Shown here: positions 9,007 to 17,746 of the stretch, in pieces
How positions within the stretch are numbered: the stretch's first letter is position 1
Layout of the letters: every line of letters begins with the position of its first letter
Translations under genes and position numbers: made by a program
The notes under the pieces: model-generated
Databases searched by the model: none
What the model was told of the DNA's origin: nothing
Seen by the model: only the letters and a program-made list of their open reading frames with translations
Source: Pseudomonas fluorescens NCIMB 11764
GTDB lineage: Bacteria; Pseudomonadota; Gammaproteobacteria; Pseudomonadales; Pseudomonadaceae
Direction of reading: 5' to 3'
Assembly (NCBI RefSeq): GCF_000293885.2
Contig: NZ_CP010945.1
Span: 6,530,001-6,594,000, forward strand
Length of the DNA stretch: 64,000 nucleotides

Positions 9007-10188
9007 ATGCCCGATAACACCCGCCGCGCCCGTGATGAAATGTTTTGGCAGACCTTTGCCGACCGCTATGCCGTCGAACCCGGCCCGATAAACCTCGAGA
9101 ACGGCTATTTCGGACGCATGTCGCGCACGGTGATTGAGGAATACCAACGCAACATCGAACTCATCAACCGCAGCAACTCGGTCCATGTACGCCAGCGCTT
9201 CGAACGGGACGAAAACCTTGCGATCCTGGCCCAGCTCGCCGACCTGATTGGCGTGGCCGCAGAATCCGTTGCCCTCACCCGCAACGCGTCGGACGGTCTG
9301 CAATCGCTGATCCGCAATTACAACCGACTGCAGCCGGGCGATCAGGTGCTGATCTGCGATCTGGAGTACGACACGGTCAAAGGCGCCATGCGCTGGCTCG
9401 CGCGGCATCGCGGTGTTGAAGTCATCGAGATCGATCACGCGCACCCCGCCAGTTTCGACAGTTTGCTGGCCACTTATCGCGATGCATTCGCGCGTTATCC
9501 GAAGCTCAAGCTGATGGCCCTGACCCACGTCACTCACCGTACCGGGCTGGTGATGCCGGTGAAGGCGATTGTCGCTGCCGCCAGGGAACACGGGATCGAC
9601 GTGATCCTCGATGGCGCTCATGCACTGGGCCAGATCGAATTCAAACTCGATGACCTCGGCGTCGCATTCGCCGGTTTCAACCTGCACAAGTGGATCGGTG
9701 CGCCGCTGACCCTGGGCTTCATGTATATCGCTCCCGAGCGCCTGGCCGACATCGACCCGGACATGGGCGAGATGCATTTCCCGGTCACTGACGTTCGCGC
9801 CCGCACGCCATACAGCACCCCCAACATCCCGGCGTTGCTGACCCTGCCGCTGGTGTTCGAGGAGCATCGGGCCATGGGCGGTTCGGCCGCCAAGGGTGCA
9901 CGGCTCAATTACCTGCGCAACCGCTGGGTCAATGCGGTACGCGATCTGGCGGGCATCGACGTCATGACCCCGGACGACCCTCGACTGTATTGCGGCATCA
10001 CGGCGATGCGCTTTACCCGGCACGCCGATCAGCAGGCAATGGCCGAGCGGCTGCTCAAGGACTACAACCTGTTCACCGTGACGCGCAGCGGTGCAGCGAG
10101 TGGCCCGTGCATCCGCATCACACCGGGGCTGACCACCACCGCTGCGCATATGGACGTGTTGACCCAGGCACTGCACGAACTGCGGTGA
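9007..10188 (+). CDS. Aminotransferase class V-fold PLP-dependent enzyme (isopenicillin-N-epimerase-like)
   Basis: This 393-residue fold-type I PLP enzyme has its Schiff-base lysine probably at K228 in FNLHKWIGAP and the pyridine-binding aspartate at D202 in DGAHALGQ. The phosphate-binding ALTRNASDGLQ segment is near residue 90. The sequence looks like the CsdA/CefD branch, whose members act as epimerases, desulfurases or lyases. The substrate is not deducible. The gene is tightly linked to the DUF3820 gene and its stop is 3 bases from the end of the converging dioxygenase gene. Confidence 0.83.
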   Translation: MPDNTRRARDEMFWQTFADRYAVEPGPINLENGYFGRMSRTVIEEYQRNIELINRSNSVHVRQRFERDENLAILAQLADLIGVAAESVALTRNASDGLQSLIRNYNRLQPGDQVLICDLEYDTVKGAMRWLARHRGVEVIEIDHAHPASFDSLLATYRDAFARYPKLKLMALTHVTHRTGLVMPVKAIVAAAREHGIDVILDGAHALGQIEFKLDDLGVAFAGFNLHKWIGAPLTLGFMYIAPERLADIDPDMGEMHFPVTDVRARTPYSTPNIPALLTLPLVFEEHRAMGGSAAKGARLNYLRNRWVNAVRDLAGIDVMTPDDPRLYCGITAMRFTRHADQQAMAERLLKDYNLFTVTRSGAASGPCIRITPGLTTTAAHMDVLTQALHELR

Positions 10189-10190
10189 CG

Positions 10191-10916
10191 TCAGACCGTG
10201 TATTTGTCGAAGTCCTCCGGTTTGATCTGCGATGACGCCGCGAACGTGTCGATGCCAATGGTCATTTGGCCGAAAAACCCGTCTTCTTTCGAGTCTCGAC
10301 TGAGGGTGTGAACGGTCAGGGTCGAGGCTTCGCCGCCCATGGTTTCATAGAGAACATCCTGATCGTTGGTCAGTGGCGCGACGCTTCGGCCACTGTATTG
10401 CCGGGTGTTGAGCACCGAACGCGAAGCCGCTTCAGGGAAGTACAGCTGGCCGACCCAGGCGACATGCCGTTCTTCGAGATAGTTGTTGCCTGCGGTGACT
10501 CGGACTGCGACGTGGATGTGCAACGCGCGTCCGGCATAGAAACCCGGATAGATCGTGGTAAAGCGCACGATGCCTTTCTGATCCGTGAACTGCCCGCCGC
10601 GCAGGTAGGTATCGTCATCGGTACGCGGGATCGCGCCGATATCGCCGTTGTCGACTTCCTTGTCCGGGTCGATCCTGCTCCAGCCCGAATACGCACCACG
10701 CGCATTGCAATGCCAGATATCGACGATGGCGCCGGTGACCGGCTGGCAGGTCATCGCATCGACGATCGTCAGTTTCAGCACCAGAGGAACGCCGTCCATG
10801 CCTTCGCTGATGTTTCGCCTGATCAGTTTAGGGTTTCGAAAATACGGGCCGGCGATCTGTTCGGGTGACAGCAGGCAAGCCGGTTGTGCGGATGTCACTG
10901 AGGTGTTGTCGTCCAT
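10191..10916 (-). CDS. Intradiol ring-cleavage dioxygenase-like protein
   Basis: A 241-residue member of the catechol/protocatechuate dioxygenase fold. The iron-site motifs are present: a tyrosine in IWHCNARGAYSG, then YPGFYAGRALHIHV with one Tyr and two His. The domain starts at GPYFRNP. It lacks the long N-terminal linker of catechol 1,2-dioxygenases and resembles the standalone protocatechuate-3,4-dioxygenase-beta-like proteins found without pathway genes. No aromatic-pathway gene is adjacent, so the substrate is open. The chosen ATG at 10916 has an AGAGAGAA site; the open frame continues upstream to 11096 but crosses the eda terminator. Confidence 0.8.
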   Translation of the reverse strand: MDDNTSVTSAQPACLLSPEQIAGPYFRNPKLIRRNISEGMDGVPLVLKLTIVDAMTCQPVTGAIVDIWHCNARGAYSGWSRIDPDKEVDNGDIGAIPRTDDDTYLRGGQFTDQKGIVRFTTIYPGFYAGRALHIHVAVRVTAGNNYLEERHVAWVGQLYFPEAASRSVLNTRQYSGRSVAPLTNDQDVLYETMGGEASTLTVHTLSRDSKEDGFFGQMTIGIDTFAASSQIKPEDFDKYTV

Positions 10917-11045
10917 GACGTTCTCTCTTCCATAAGATGAACGCAGGTTAACGCCGGATGAGCGGCGAGATGCGGTAACTATGTATCGCGTGATGTCCTG
11001 TCTCGAATGCCACCCTCGCCACAGGTTCAGTGGTTTCCATTGGGC

Positions 11046-11079
11046 AAAAAAAAACGGTGCACCGACCAAGCGCACCGTT
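11046..11079 (-). terminator. Terminator of the zwf-pgl-eda operon
   Basis: On the minus strand, AACGGTGC...GCACCGTT forms a hairpin followed by a run of nine T residues, 42 bases after the eda stop codon. Confidence 0.85.
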
Positions 11080-11120
11080 AAAGCCGTAGAACACACAACG
11101 AAGTGTCAGGTAAAAGCAGA

Positions 11121-11786
11121 TCAGTCCAGCAGCGCCAAGGCCTCGGCGGTGCATTCCTGAATGCGGGCCCAGTCACCGTTCTTGATCCACTCCGGATCAA
11201 GCATCCAGCTACCGCCCACGCACATCACGTTTTTCAACGCCATGTAGCTCTTGATGTTGGCCGGGCTGACGCCGCCGGTCGGGCAGAATTTCACTTCGCC
11301 GAACGGGCCGCCCAGGGCTTTGATCGCCGCGACGCCGCCGCTGACTTCCGCCGGGAACAGTTTGAAGCGGCGATAGCCCAGACCGTAGCCTTCCATGATG
11401 CCCGAGGCATTGCTGATGCCCGGCAACAGCGGGATCGGGCTGTCGACGCTGGCTTCGAGCAAGTCACGGGTGATGCCCGGCGTGACGATGAACTGCGACC
11501 CGGCAGCTTCTGCGGCAGCCAGCATGTGGCGATCGAGCACGGTGCCGGCGCCGGTCACCAGTTCCGGACGCTGCTCGCGCAGGATCTGGATGGCCTTGAG
11601 GCCGAACTGCGAACGCAGGGTCACTTCCAGGGCTGTCAGGCCACCGGCCGCGAGGGCGTCGGCCAGCGGCAGCACGTCCTGTTCGCGAGCAATGGTGATT
11701 ACCGGCAGGATCCGCGCCTTGGCGCAGAGGCTGTCGATCAGGGCAACTTTGTCCGCCATGGAAACGGTCGGGGATGGGGTTGTCAT
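11121..11786 (-). CDS. eda: 2-dehydro-3-deoxy-phosphogluconate (KDPG) aldolase
   Basis: Splits KDPG into pyruvate and glyceraldehyde 3-phosphate, the last Entner-Doudoroff step. The class I aldolase lysine lies in RFKLFPAE and the catalytic glutamate in TALEVTLRS. About 221 residues from the ATG at 11786, which has an AAGGA site. An alternative ATG at 11807 overlaps the pgl stop codon as ATGA and would add seven residues. It is the third gene of zwf-pgl-eda, the operon controlled by HexR in other pseudomonads. Confidence 0.95.
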   Translation of the reverse strand: MTTPSPTVSMADKVALIDSLCAKARILPVITIAREQDVLPLADALAAGGLTALEVTLRSQFGLKAIQILREQRPELVTGAGTVLDRHMLAAAEAAGSQFIVTPGITRDLLEASVDSPIPLLPGISNASGIMEGYGLGYRRFKLFPAEVSGGVAAIKALGGPFGEVKFCPTGGVSPANIKSYMALKNVMCVGGSWMLDPEWIKNGDWARIQECTAEALALLD

Positions 11787-11803
11787 AGCGGCTGTTCCTT
11801 GGC

Positions 11804-12517
11804 TCATGGGCACCAGTAAATCTCTAACGTAGGTTGCAGAAACGCGCGAATCGGCATGGCGGCGACATCGTCACCGGCCAATGCGGCACTCAGGGTGGTC
11901 AGCTTGGACTGACCGGAAATCGATAGAACGGTGTGTTTGGCCGAAGCCAGCAGCGCGCGACTCATGGTCAGGCGCTGATGCGGCACGGTCGGCGCCAGCA
12001 TCGGGTAGCAACGACGTGTGCCGTCGACTTTCAAGGCGTCGGCCAGGTTCGGACTGTTCGGGAACAACGACGCGGTGTGGCCGTCGTCGCCCATGCCCAG
12101 TACCAGCACGTCGATGGCAGGCAACTCGGCGAGCAAACGGTCGGCTTGCTCGGCCGCTTGTTCAAGGTTGGCGCTGGCGCTGTACAGACTCAGGAACTGA
12201 GCCTTCGCCGCCAGACCCTGCAACAGGTAACGCTTGAGCAGACCGGCGTTGCTGTCGGCGTGTTCCACCGGCACCCAACGCTCATCAGCCAGGGTCACGA
12301 CGACCTTGGACCAATCCAGTTTCTGTTTCGCCAGGTTCTGGAAAAACGCCACCGGGCTGCGTCCACCGGACACCACCAGCGTCGCGGTCCCGCGAGCGTC
12401 GATAGCGTCACTCAGTTGCTTGGCCACCTTCAGCGCCAAACCATCGGCGAGCAACACCGGGCTCTTGAACTCATGGGCGCTGACGCCCTGAGGCAGTTTC
12501 AAATTAGATATCGCCAT
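11804..12517 (-). CDS. pgl: 6-phosphogluconolactonase
   Basis: Hydrolyses 6-phosphogluconolactone to 6-phosphogluconate. The 237-residue protein shows the glucosamine-6-phosphate-isomerase/6PGL fold: [10 protein letters not shown] near residue 45, LADERWVP near 78 and [14 protein letters not shown] near 140. Its start overlaps the end of zwf by 14 bases, so it is likely translationally coupled. Confidence 0.95.
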   Translation of the reverse strand: MAISNLKLPQGVSAHEFKSPVLLADGLALKVAKQLSDAIDARGTATLVVSGGRSPVAFFQNLAKQKLDWSKVVVTLADERWVPVEHADSNAGLLKRYLLQGLAAKAQFLSLYSASANLEQAAEQADRLLAELPAIDVLVLGMGDDGHTASLFPNSPNLADALKVDGTRRCYPMLAPTVPHQRLTMSRALLASAKHTVLSISGQSKLTTLSAALAGDDVAAMPIRAFLQPTLEIYWCP

Positions 12518-13973
12518 ACCACGACCTCCCGTCCCGCGTGATCAGAGCAATGGAGCTCATCGGTCCCCAGGACCCGGCCGCGTACGGCTTGGGCGCATCA
12601 CCGGATTTCTTCCACCCGGCGATCAACTGGTCACACCACTTCCACGCGGCTTCGATTTCATCTTTACGGACAAACAGGTTCTGATTGCCGCGCATCACTT
12701 CCAGCAACAACCGCTCGTAGGCATCGGGAATCCGTGCGCTGCGCCAGGTGTCGGAAAAATTCAGCTGCAACGGACCGCTGCGCAGCTGCATGCCCTTGTC
12801 CAGGCCTTGTTCTTTGGTCATCACACGCAAGGAAATGCCTTCGTCCGGTTGCAGGCGGATAATCAGTTTGTTGCTGATTTGCAGGCGCTGCTCGGGGGCG
12901 AAGATGTAGTGCGACGGTTCCTTGAAGTGGATAACGATCTGCGACAGTTTCTGCGGCATGCGCTTGCCGGTGCGCAGGTAAAACGGCACGCCGGCCCAAC
13001 GCCAATTGCGGATGTCGGCACGCAGGGCGACGAAAGTTTCCGTGTCGCTCTGGGTGTTGGAATTCGGCTCTTCCAGGTAGCCGGGAACCGGTTTGCCTTC
13101 GCTGTAACCGGCGATGTACTGGCCGCGCACCACTTGGGTGGTCAGGCCTTCCGGGCTGATGGGCGCCAGCGCCTTGAGCACTTTGACTTTCTCGTCGCGG
13201 ATGCTGTCGGCGGACAGGTCGGCCGGAGGGTCCATGGCGATCAGGCAAAGCAGTTGCAACAGGTGATTCTGGATCATGTCCCGCAGCTGACCGGCCTTGT
13301 CGAAGTAGCCCCAGCGGCCTTCGATCCCGACCTTTTCAGCCACGGTGATTTCCACGTGGGAGATGTAATTCTGGTTCCACTGGGTTTCGAACAGGCTGTT
13401 GGCAAAACGCAGGGCGATGAGGTTTTGAACGGTCTCTTTGCCCAGGTAGTGGTCGATGCGGTAGGTGCGGTTCTCCGGAAAGAACTGCGCCACGGCGTCG
13501 TTGACCTTGCGCGAGGATTCCAGGTCGGAACCGATGGGTTTTTCCAGCACCACACGGGTGTTCTCGGCCAGACCGACCTTCGCCAGGTTTTCGCAGATCG
13601 CGCCGTAGACAGCGGCCGGCGTGGCGAAGTAGGCGATCACTCGCTGGGCGCTGCCGGCCATTTCGGCCAGGGCCACATAGTCTTCGGACTTGAGGAAATC
13701 GACGTGCAGATAGGTCAGGCGGGCCAGAAAACGTTCGACCACCGCTTCGTCCAGCTCTTTGGCGCCGACGTAGCGGCGCAGCTCGGAAGCGATGAACGCC
13801 AGATGCTCCTGCTCGCTGCCCGGCTCACGGGCCAGCGCGATGATGCGCGTGTCCTCGTGCAACAGGCCTGCGCCATCGAGTTGATAGAGGGCAGGAAACA
13901 GCTTGCGCAAGGCCAGATCGCCAAGCGCGCCGAACAAGGCAAAGGTGCACGGTTCAACCGTAATCGAAGGCAT
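12504..13973 (-). CDS. zwf: Glucose-6-phosphate 1-dehydrogenase
   Basis: Oxidises glucose 6-phosphate to 6-phosphogluconolactone. The 489 residues match the family. The dinucleotide motif [17 protein letters not shown] is at the N terminus and the active-site signature RIDHYLGKE near residue 175. It is the first gene of zwf-pgl-eda and divergent from its regulator gene hexR. An AAGAACAA motif (13979-13986), fitting the Hfq/Crc target AAnAAnAA, lies directly before the ATG. A palindromic HexR-like operator lies 66 bases upstream. Confidence 0.96.
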   Translation of the reverse strand: MPSITVEPCTFALFGALGDLALRKLFPALYQLDGAGLLHEDTRIIALAREPGSEQEHLAFIASELRRYVGAKELDEAVVERFLARLTYLHVDFLKSEDYVALAEMAGSAQRVIAYFATPAAVYGAICENLAKVGLAENTRVVLEKPIGSDLESSRKVNDAVAQFFPENRTYRIDHYLGKETVQNLIALRFANSLFETQWNQNYISHVEITVAEKVGIEGRWGYFDKAGQLRDMIQNHLLQLLCLIAMDPPADLSADSIRDEKVKVLKALAPISPEGLTTQVVRGQYIAGYSEGKPVPGYLEEPNSNTQSDTETFVALRADIRNWRWAGVPFYLRTGKRMPQKLSQIVIHFKEPSHYIFAPEQRLQISNKLIIRLQPDEGISLRVMTKEQGLDKGMQLRSGPLQLNFSDTWRSARIPDAYERLLLEVMRGNQNLFVRKDEIEAAWKWCDQLIAGWKKSGDAPKPYAAGSWGPMSSIALITRDGRSWYGDI

Positions 13974-13978
13974 GATGT

Positions 13979-13986
13979 TTGTTCTT
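13979..13986 (-). promoter_or_regulatory. Putative Hfq/Crc catabolite-activity motif, zwf leader
   Basis: The minus-strand sequence AAGAACAA matches AAnAAnAA and sits 5 bases before the zwf ATG, where Hfq/Crc binding would block ribosome entry. Confidence 0.5.
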
Positions 13987-14038
13987 TTATCAAGTTAAGC
14001 TACAAATACCTTTTTTCAAGGCATCGCTCAAGCAAAAA

Positions 14039-14054
14039 TGTAGTAATAACCACA
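14039..14054. promoter_or_regulatory. Putative HexR operator between zwf and hexR
   Basis: TGTAGT-AATA-ACCACA is an almost perfect inverted repeat (one mismatch between half-sites) in the zwf/hexR divergent gap. HexR is known to repress zwf in P. putida through a TTGT/ACAA-type palindrome. The assignment rests on position and symmetry. Confidence 0.6.
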
Positions 14055-14190
14055 ACATTTTCGCAAAATACAGATTCCGAGTGGTGGTCAGTCGGAGCCA
14101 TCAGTAGGATAGGCCACCGCTTGGGGTCGCATCAAAGGCCCAATTTGCATAGCCGAGCCCTTATTTGCATTGCAGAACCTAGGAAATCAT

Positions 14191-15060
14191 ATGGACCGCG
14201 TGCGAAATCTGCTGGAACAGATCCAGAATCGCCTTGAAGACCTGAACAAGGCCGAACGCAAAGTCGCCGAAGTGATCCTGCTCAACCCAGAGCAGGCCAC
14301 CCGGTTCAGCATCGCCGCCCTCGCCCAGGCCTCCAAGGTCAGCGAGCCGACGGTCAACCGCTTCTGCCGTTCGTTCGGCGTCAGCGGCTACCCGGAACTC
14401 AAACTTCAGCTGGCCCAGAGCCTGGCCAGTGGCGCAGCGTATGTCAGCCGTGCGGTCGAGGCCGACGATAATCCGGAAGCCTATACCAAGAAGATTTTCG
14501 GCAGCGCCATCGCGTCGCTGGACAGTGCCTTGCAGGCCCTGGACCCGAATCTGATCAGCCGCGCCGTCGACCTGTTGATCCAGGCCCGGCAGATCCACTT
14601 CTTCGGCCTCGGCGCATCAGCCCCGGTGGCGCTGGACGCGCAGCACAAATTCTTCCGCTTCAACCTCGCCGTCACCGCCCATGCGGATGTGCTGATGCAG
14701 CGCATGATTGCGTCGGTGGCCCACACCGGCGAGTTGTTCGTGATCATTTCCTACACCGGCCGTACTCGCGAACTGGTGGAAGTGGCGCGTATCGCCCGGG
14801 AAAACGGCGCTTCGGTGCTTGGGCTGACAGCCGAAGGTTCGCCGTTGGCCAAGGCCAGTACGCTGAGCCTGAACATCCCGCTGCCGGAAGACACCGACAT
14901 TTATATGCCGATGACGTCGCGGATCATTCAATTGACGGTGCTGGATGTGCTCGCCACCGGCATGACGTTGCGCCGTGGTGTGGATTTCCAGCCGCATTTG
15001 CGCAAAATCAAAGAGAGTTTGAATGCGAGCAGGTATCCGGTGGGGGATGAGTTCAACTGA
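14191..15060 (+). CDS. hexR: RpiR-family transcriptional regulator HexR
   Basis: Represses zwf-pgl-eda, edd-glk and gap genes and is released by KDPG in other pseudomonads. The 289-residue protein has an N-terminal RpiR helix-turn-helix ([23 protein letters not shown], about residues 50-72) and a C-terminal SIS sugar-phosphate domain ([17 protein letters not shown] and [14 protein letters not shown]). The ATG at 14191 has an AGGAAA site. It is divergent from zwf with the putative operator in between. Confidence 0.95.
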   Translation: MDRVRNLLEQIQNRLEDLNKAERKVAEVILLNPEQATRFSIAALAQASKVSEPTVNRFCRSFGVSGYPELKLQLAQSLASGAAYVSRAVEADDNPEAYTKKIFGSAIASLDSALQALDPNLISRAVDLLIQARQIHFFGLGASAPVALDAQHKFFRFNLAVTAHADVLMQRMIASVAHTGELFVIISYTGRTRELVEVARIARENGASVLGLTAEGSPLAKASTLSLNIPLPEDTDIYMPMTSRIIQLTVLDVLATGMTLRRGVDFQPHLRKIKESLNASRYPVGDEFN

Positions 15061-15088
15061 TCCGAAATCTCTACTGACCGGTTCGGCC

Positions 15089-15185
15089 TCATCGCGAGCA
15101 GGCTCGCTCCCACATTGGATCTTCGGTGAACACAGCATTTGTGTTCAAAACCAATCCCCTGTGGGAGCGAGCCTGCTCGCGATGG
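15089..15185. repeat. REP pair, GTGGGAGCGAGCCTGCTCGCGAT family
   Basis: Two facing units (ATCGCGAGCAGGCTCGCTCCCAC and its complement) separated by about 45 bases lie between the converging hexR and mutarotase genes. The spacer holds a small hairpin (GAACACAGCATTTGTGTTC). Confidence 0.88.
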
Positions 15186-15213
15186 CGGTAGTCCAGACAC
15201 TGCCGCACCTGAA

Positions 15214-16068
15214 CTAAACTCCCACCCGCGCCTGCAAACTCAAATGCGCCTTCTGCCCCGGCGCCAGGCTCAAGCTATCGGTCCCGCCGCTTGCCGCTTC
15301 CACACAGACAAACTCGGAAATCTCGTTCCAACTGACGCCCAATAGCGGACGCGAACCGGGATGCCAGACCACCGTGTCCGCATCCTCCCCGGTATCAATG
15401 CACAATTCCCGCTGCCAGGCGTGATCCCTGAGCTGCAATTCGCCGTCATGCTGGAACACGCGTTGACAGCCACCCTCCACCCGCAACTCGCCTTCCTGCT
15501 GGCAAGCCTGGCGGTTCAACTGGTCATAACCTTGCGCACCGTCGAGCCCAGACAGCGCTATCTCGCCAACATCGCCAATACGCCAGTAAGCATGCAACGC
15601 CTGACTCAATTGGCACGGCAGGCTGTCCTGATGCTCGGTACTCAGGCGCAACGCCATGCGTTCGCCAAGGTGGGCATGCAGGTCTACTTGCCAGTCACAC
15701 AACTGCAGTTGCCAGTGCAGGTGCACGCCGTCGTCGTCATGGCTGCTGTCGAGCAGTTTCCAGTCGAGCAACCGCGCCCAGCCATGGGATGGCCATGCGT
15801 TTTCACTCGGATGCCGTCCGTACCATGGCCAACACACCGGCACGCCGCCACGAATCGCACCCACGTGGGGCCACTTCGCCGCGCACCAGAGCCACGGTTT
15901 CTGCCCTTTGGGCTGGAAGTGCAGCAATTGCGCGCCCTGCCGACTGAACACCGCCTGACACAGCGGATGATCGATCACCAGCACATCGCGCATCTGATAG
16001 CGCTCCCACGCAAACATCGGACGTTCGCGCAAGGATTTGAAGAAGCGTTGTAGCGGATGCTCATGCAT
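15214..16068 (-). CDS. D-hexose-6-phosphate mutarotase (YeaD-like aldose 1-epimerase)
   Basis: Interconverts alpha and beta anomers of hexose 6-phosphates. This 284-residue galactose-mutarotase-fold protein has the YeaD-type segments LLHFQPKGQKPWLW, RGGVPVCWPWYG and QALHAYW (His), with Glu in VSWNEISEFVCVE. It follows oprB in the direction of transcription, so it probably belongs to the same sugar-uptake unit, although a hairpin lies between them. It fits next to glucokinase and Zwf, which prefer particular anomers. Confidence 0.88.
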   Translation of the reverse strand: MHEHPLQRFFKSLRERPMFAWERYQMRDVLVIDHPLCQAVFSRQGAQLLHFQPKGQKPWLWCAAKWPHVGAIRGGVPVCWPWYGRHPSENAWPSHGWARLLDWKLLDSSHDDDGVHLHWQLQLCDWQVDLHAHLGERMALRLSTEHQDSLPCQLSQALHAYWRIGDVGEIALSGLDGAQGYDQLNRQACQQEGELRVEGGCQRVFQHDGELQLRDHAWQRELCIDTGEDADTVVWHPGSRPLLGVSWNEISEFVCVEAASGGTDSLSLAPGQKAHLSLQARVGV

Positions 16069-16114
16069 GTGCCACTGTCCTGAAAATCATCTGTCACCGG
16101 GGTGCGCCGCCCCC

Positions 16115-16144
16115 AAAAAAAAGCGGACAGCCTGGGCTGTCCGC
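16115..16144 (-). terminator. Rho-independent terminator after oprB
   Basis: The minus-strand hairpin GCGGACAGCC-CA-GGCTGTCCGC is followed by eight T residues, 38 bases after the oprB stop. It may limit read-through into the mutarotase gene. Confidence 0.88.
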
Positions 16145-16182
16145 AAAAATGCGCACATAGAGAGGAGCTTATCGCAACAGCG

Positions 16183-17529
16183 TTAGAACACCGACTGAAT
16201 TTTCAGGCCGGCCACCAGCGCGTTGTCGACTTCATCCACACCGCCCGGGTGAGTGATGTATTGCAGGTTGGGACGCACGGTCAGCCAGTTGGTAACGTGG
16301 AAGCCGTAGTTGATCTCGTAGTTGTATTCAGTGTCACGCAGTGGCGCAAACCGCGGATCTTCGTACTGGGTGACACCATTGTCGGCGTTGACCAGCTCGG
16401 CGTTTTTCTTCACGTCATCGTTGACATGGATACGGGCGAAACCGATACCGACGTCATCTTTCGGACGTGCATCGAACGGGCCCTTGTACACAAACATCAA
16501 CGACTGATAGTTGTCGACGATGTTGGTGTCCTTGTCGTGGAACGTGGCGTTGGCCGATACGGTCAGACCACGGCTTTTGTCACCGTTGTGGTCGGTCAGC
16601 TGTTGCTGCGCCACGAACCAGTAGCCGGACTTGCTGCTGTGGCTGCGGTAAGCGTTGCCGCTGGTGGCCGCATCATTGCCGTTGTCGTCTTCACGAACGT
16701 CATCGGCGCTGGCCGTGCTTTTGTAGTAACCGACACGGTATTCGCCCGGCAGGTTGTTCAGGTTAGGCAACCAGACCAGTTCGACCGGCAACACGGTGCC
16801 CTTGGTACCACTGCCGCTAAGCTTGAAGCCGTTGCCGTGTTCCAGTTGCGACGGGTTCTGGTTGTACGCGCCGATCTGCGCATAGAACTCGGGCGAGATG
16901 TTGTACTTCACGCGGATTGCGGCCTGGCTGACGGGCCAGTTGTACCAGATGTTGGTCGCCCAGTTACCCACCTGGGAACCGCAGAATGCCAGGTTCTGGA
17001 ATTCGCAAGGGAAGGTGTTGAAGTCTTCGCCTTCGCCGAAGTAACCGGCCTTGACGTCCAGTTTGCCGTCGAGGAACTGGTGCTTGATCCACAACTGGGT
17101 CAAACGAACCATATGGCCGCGACCGTAGACTTCCTGGGAGGAACTCAAGGTGCCGGCACGCGGGTCGCCAACACGGTCATTGGAGATGTTTTCACCATTA
17201 CGGTTGGTCAGCTGGATCTTCGCCTGAGTGTTATCCCAGCCCCACAGCTTTTGCAGGTCGAGCGCCACGCCCAGGCCGAACTGGTCGGCGTAACGCGCCG
17301 TCTTGTCGTTGTTGTAGCCGCCGTGGAGGTTGCTGCCCACTTCACCGACGTAGTCCATCTTGATGTCGATGCCCTGCTCGATCAGCTTGGTCCGCTCACC
17401 ACCCCAATCGCCGGTCATCCATTCGGAATCGGCGCTGAACGCGTCAGCCGCGTGCACACTGCCAGCCAGCATCATTGCCGCAATCGCCGACAACTGGCAG
17501 ATAAGCTGAGCGTTTTTGTTCTTCTTCAT
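16183..17529 (-). CDS. oprB: Carbohydrate-selective porin OprB
   Basis: Outer-membrane beta-barrel porin for glucose and other sugars. The 448 residues start with a signal peptide ending at SVHA-AD (about residue 27), followed by the OprB start WMTGDWGGERTKL. The sequence has alternating aromatic barrel strands and ends with a Phe (KIQSVF), typical for outer-membrane assembly. It lies downstream of gtsD with a REP between. Its leader contains AATAACAATAA (17545-17555), matching the Hfq/Crc motif, and farther upstream a degenerate copy of the gtsA/AGE promoter element. Confidence 0.95.
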   Translation of the reverse strand: MKKNKNAQLICQLSAIAAMMLAGSVHAADAFSADSEWMTGDWGGERTKLIEQGIDIKMDYVGEVGSNLHGGYNNDKTARYADQFGLGVALDLQKLWGWDNTQAKIQLTNRNGENISNDRVGDPRAGTLSSSQEVYGRGHMVRLTQLWIKHQFLDGKLDVKAGYFGEGEDFNTFPCEFQNLAFCGSQVGNWATNIWYNWPVSQAAIRVKYNISPEFYAQIGAYNQNPSQLEHGNGFKLSGSGTKGTVLPVELVWLPNLNNLPGEYRVGYYKSTASADDVREDDNGNDAATSGNAYRSHSSKSGYWFVAQQQLTDHNGDKSRGLTVSANATFHDKDTNIVDNYQSLMFVYKGPFDARPKDDVGIGFARIHVNDDVKKNAELVNADNGVTQYEDPRFAPLRDTEYNYEINYGFHVTNWLTVRPNLQYITHPGGVDEVDNALVAGLKIQSVF

Positions 17530-17544
17530 CCCTACATCCTCGTT

Positions 17545-17555
17545 TTATTGTTATT
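17545..17555 (-). promoter_or_regulatory. Putative Hfq/Crc catabolite-activity motif, oprB leader
   Basis: Minus-strand AATAACAATAA extends the AAnAAnAA pattern to AAnAAnAAnAA, 15 bases before the oprB ATG and next to the ribosome site. Confidence 0.55.
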
Positions 17556-17584
17556 AACTGTTTTTATCTAACGCGGTTACATCA

Positions 17585-17611
17585 GTTGCGAAGAGCGACA
17601 GGCCGCTCACC
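17585..17611 (-). promoter_or_regulatory. Degenerate copy of the gts/AGE promoter element at oprB
   Basis: On the plus strand, GTTGCGAAGAG is followed after 8 bases by CGCTCACC and then GCAT. The gtsA version is GTAACGAAGGG, 8 bases, ATGTCACC, GCAT. The TCACCGCAT core is identical and the spacing is the same; the outer half-site is lost. Confidence 0.45.
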
Positions 17612-17636
17612 GCATATGCCCCTGTGAGACCGGGCT

Positions 17637-17722
17637 TGTGGGAGCTGGCCTGCCGGCGATGCAAACGACTCGGTTTAATGTCGAACCGATTTGATGCCAT
17701 CGCTGGCAGGCCAGCTCCCACA
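17637..17722. repeat. REP pair, GTGGGAGCTGGCCTGCCGGCGAT family
   Basis: Two facing REP units (TTGTGGGAGCTGGCCTGCC and its complement) lie between gtsD and oprB. They may uncouple porin expression from the transporter genes. Confidence 0.88.
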
Positions 17723-17746
17723 CAACCCCATTCCCACATTTGATCT

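Noticed and set aside
8698..10176. 492-codon minus-strand frame opposite the aminotransferase gene
   Set aside because: The plus-strand frames carry recognisable DUF3820 and PLP-enzyme motifs. The minus frame spans two unrelated genes and shows the biased His/Gln/Val composition of antisense frames in GC-rich DNA.
11103..14237. Several long plus-strand frames across eda, pgl and zwf
   Set aside because: They cover conserved enzymes on the other strand and have no recognisable domains or ribosome sites.
17547..17739. Small minus-strand frame over the gtsD-oprB gap
   Set aside because: It translates a REP pair and has no ribosome site.
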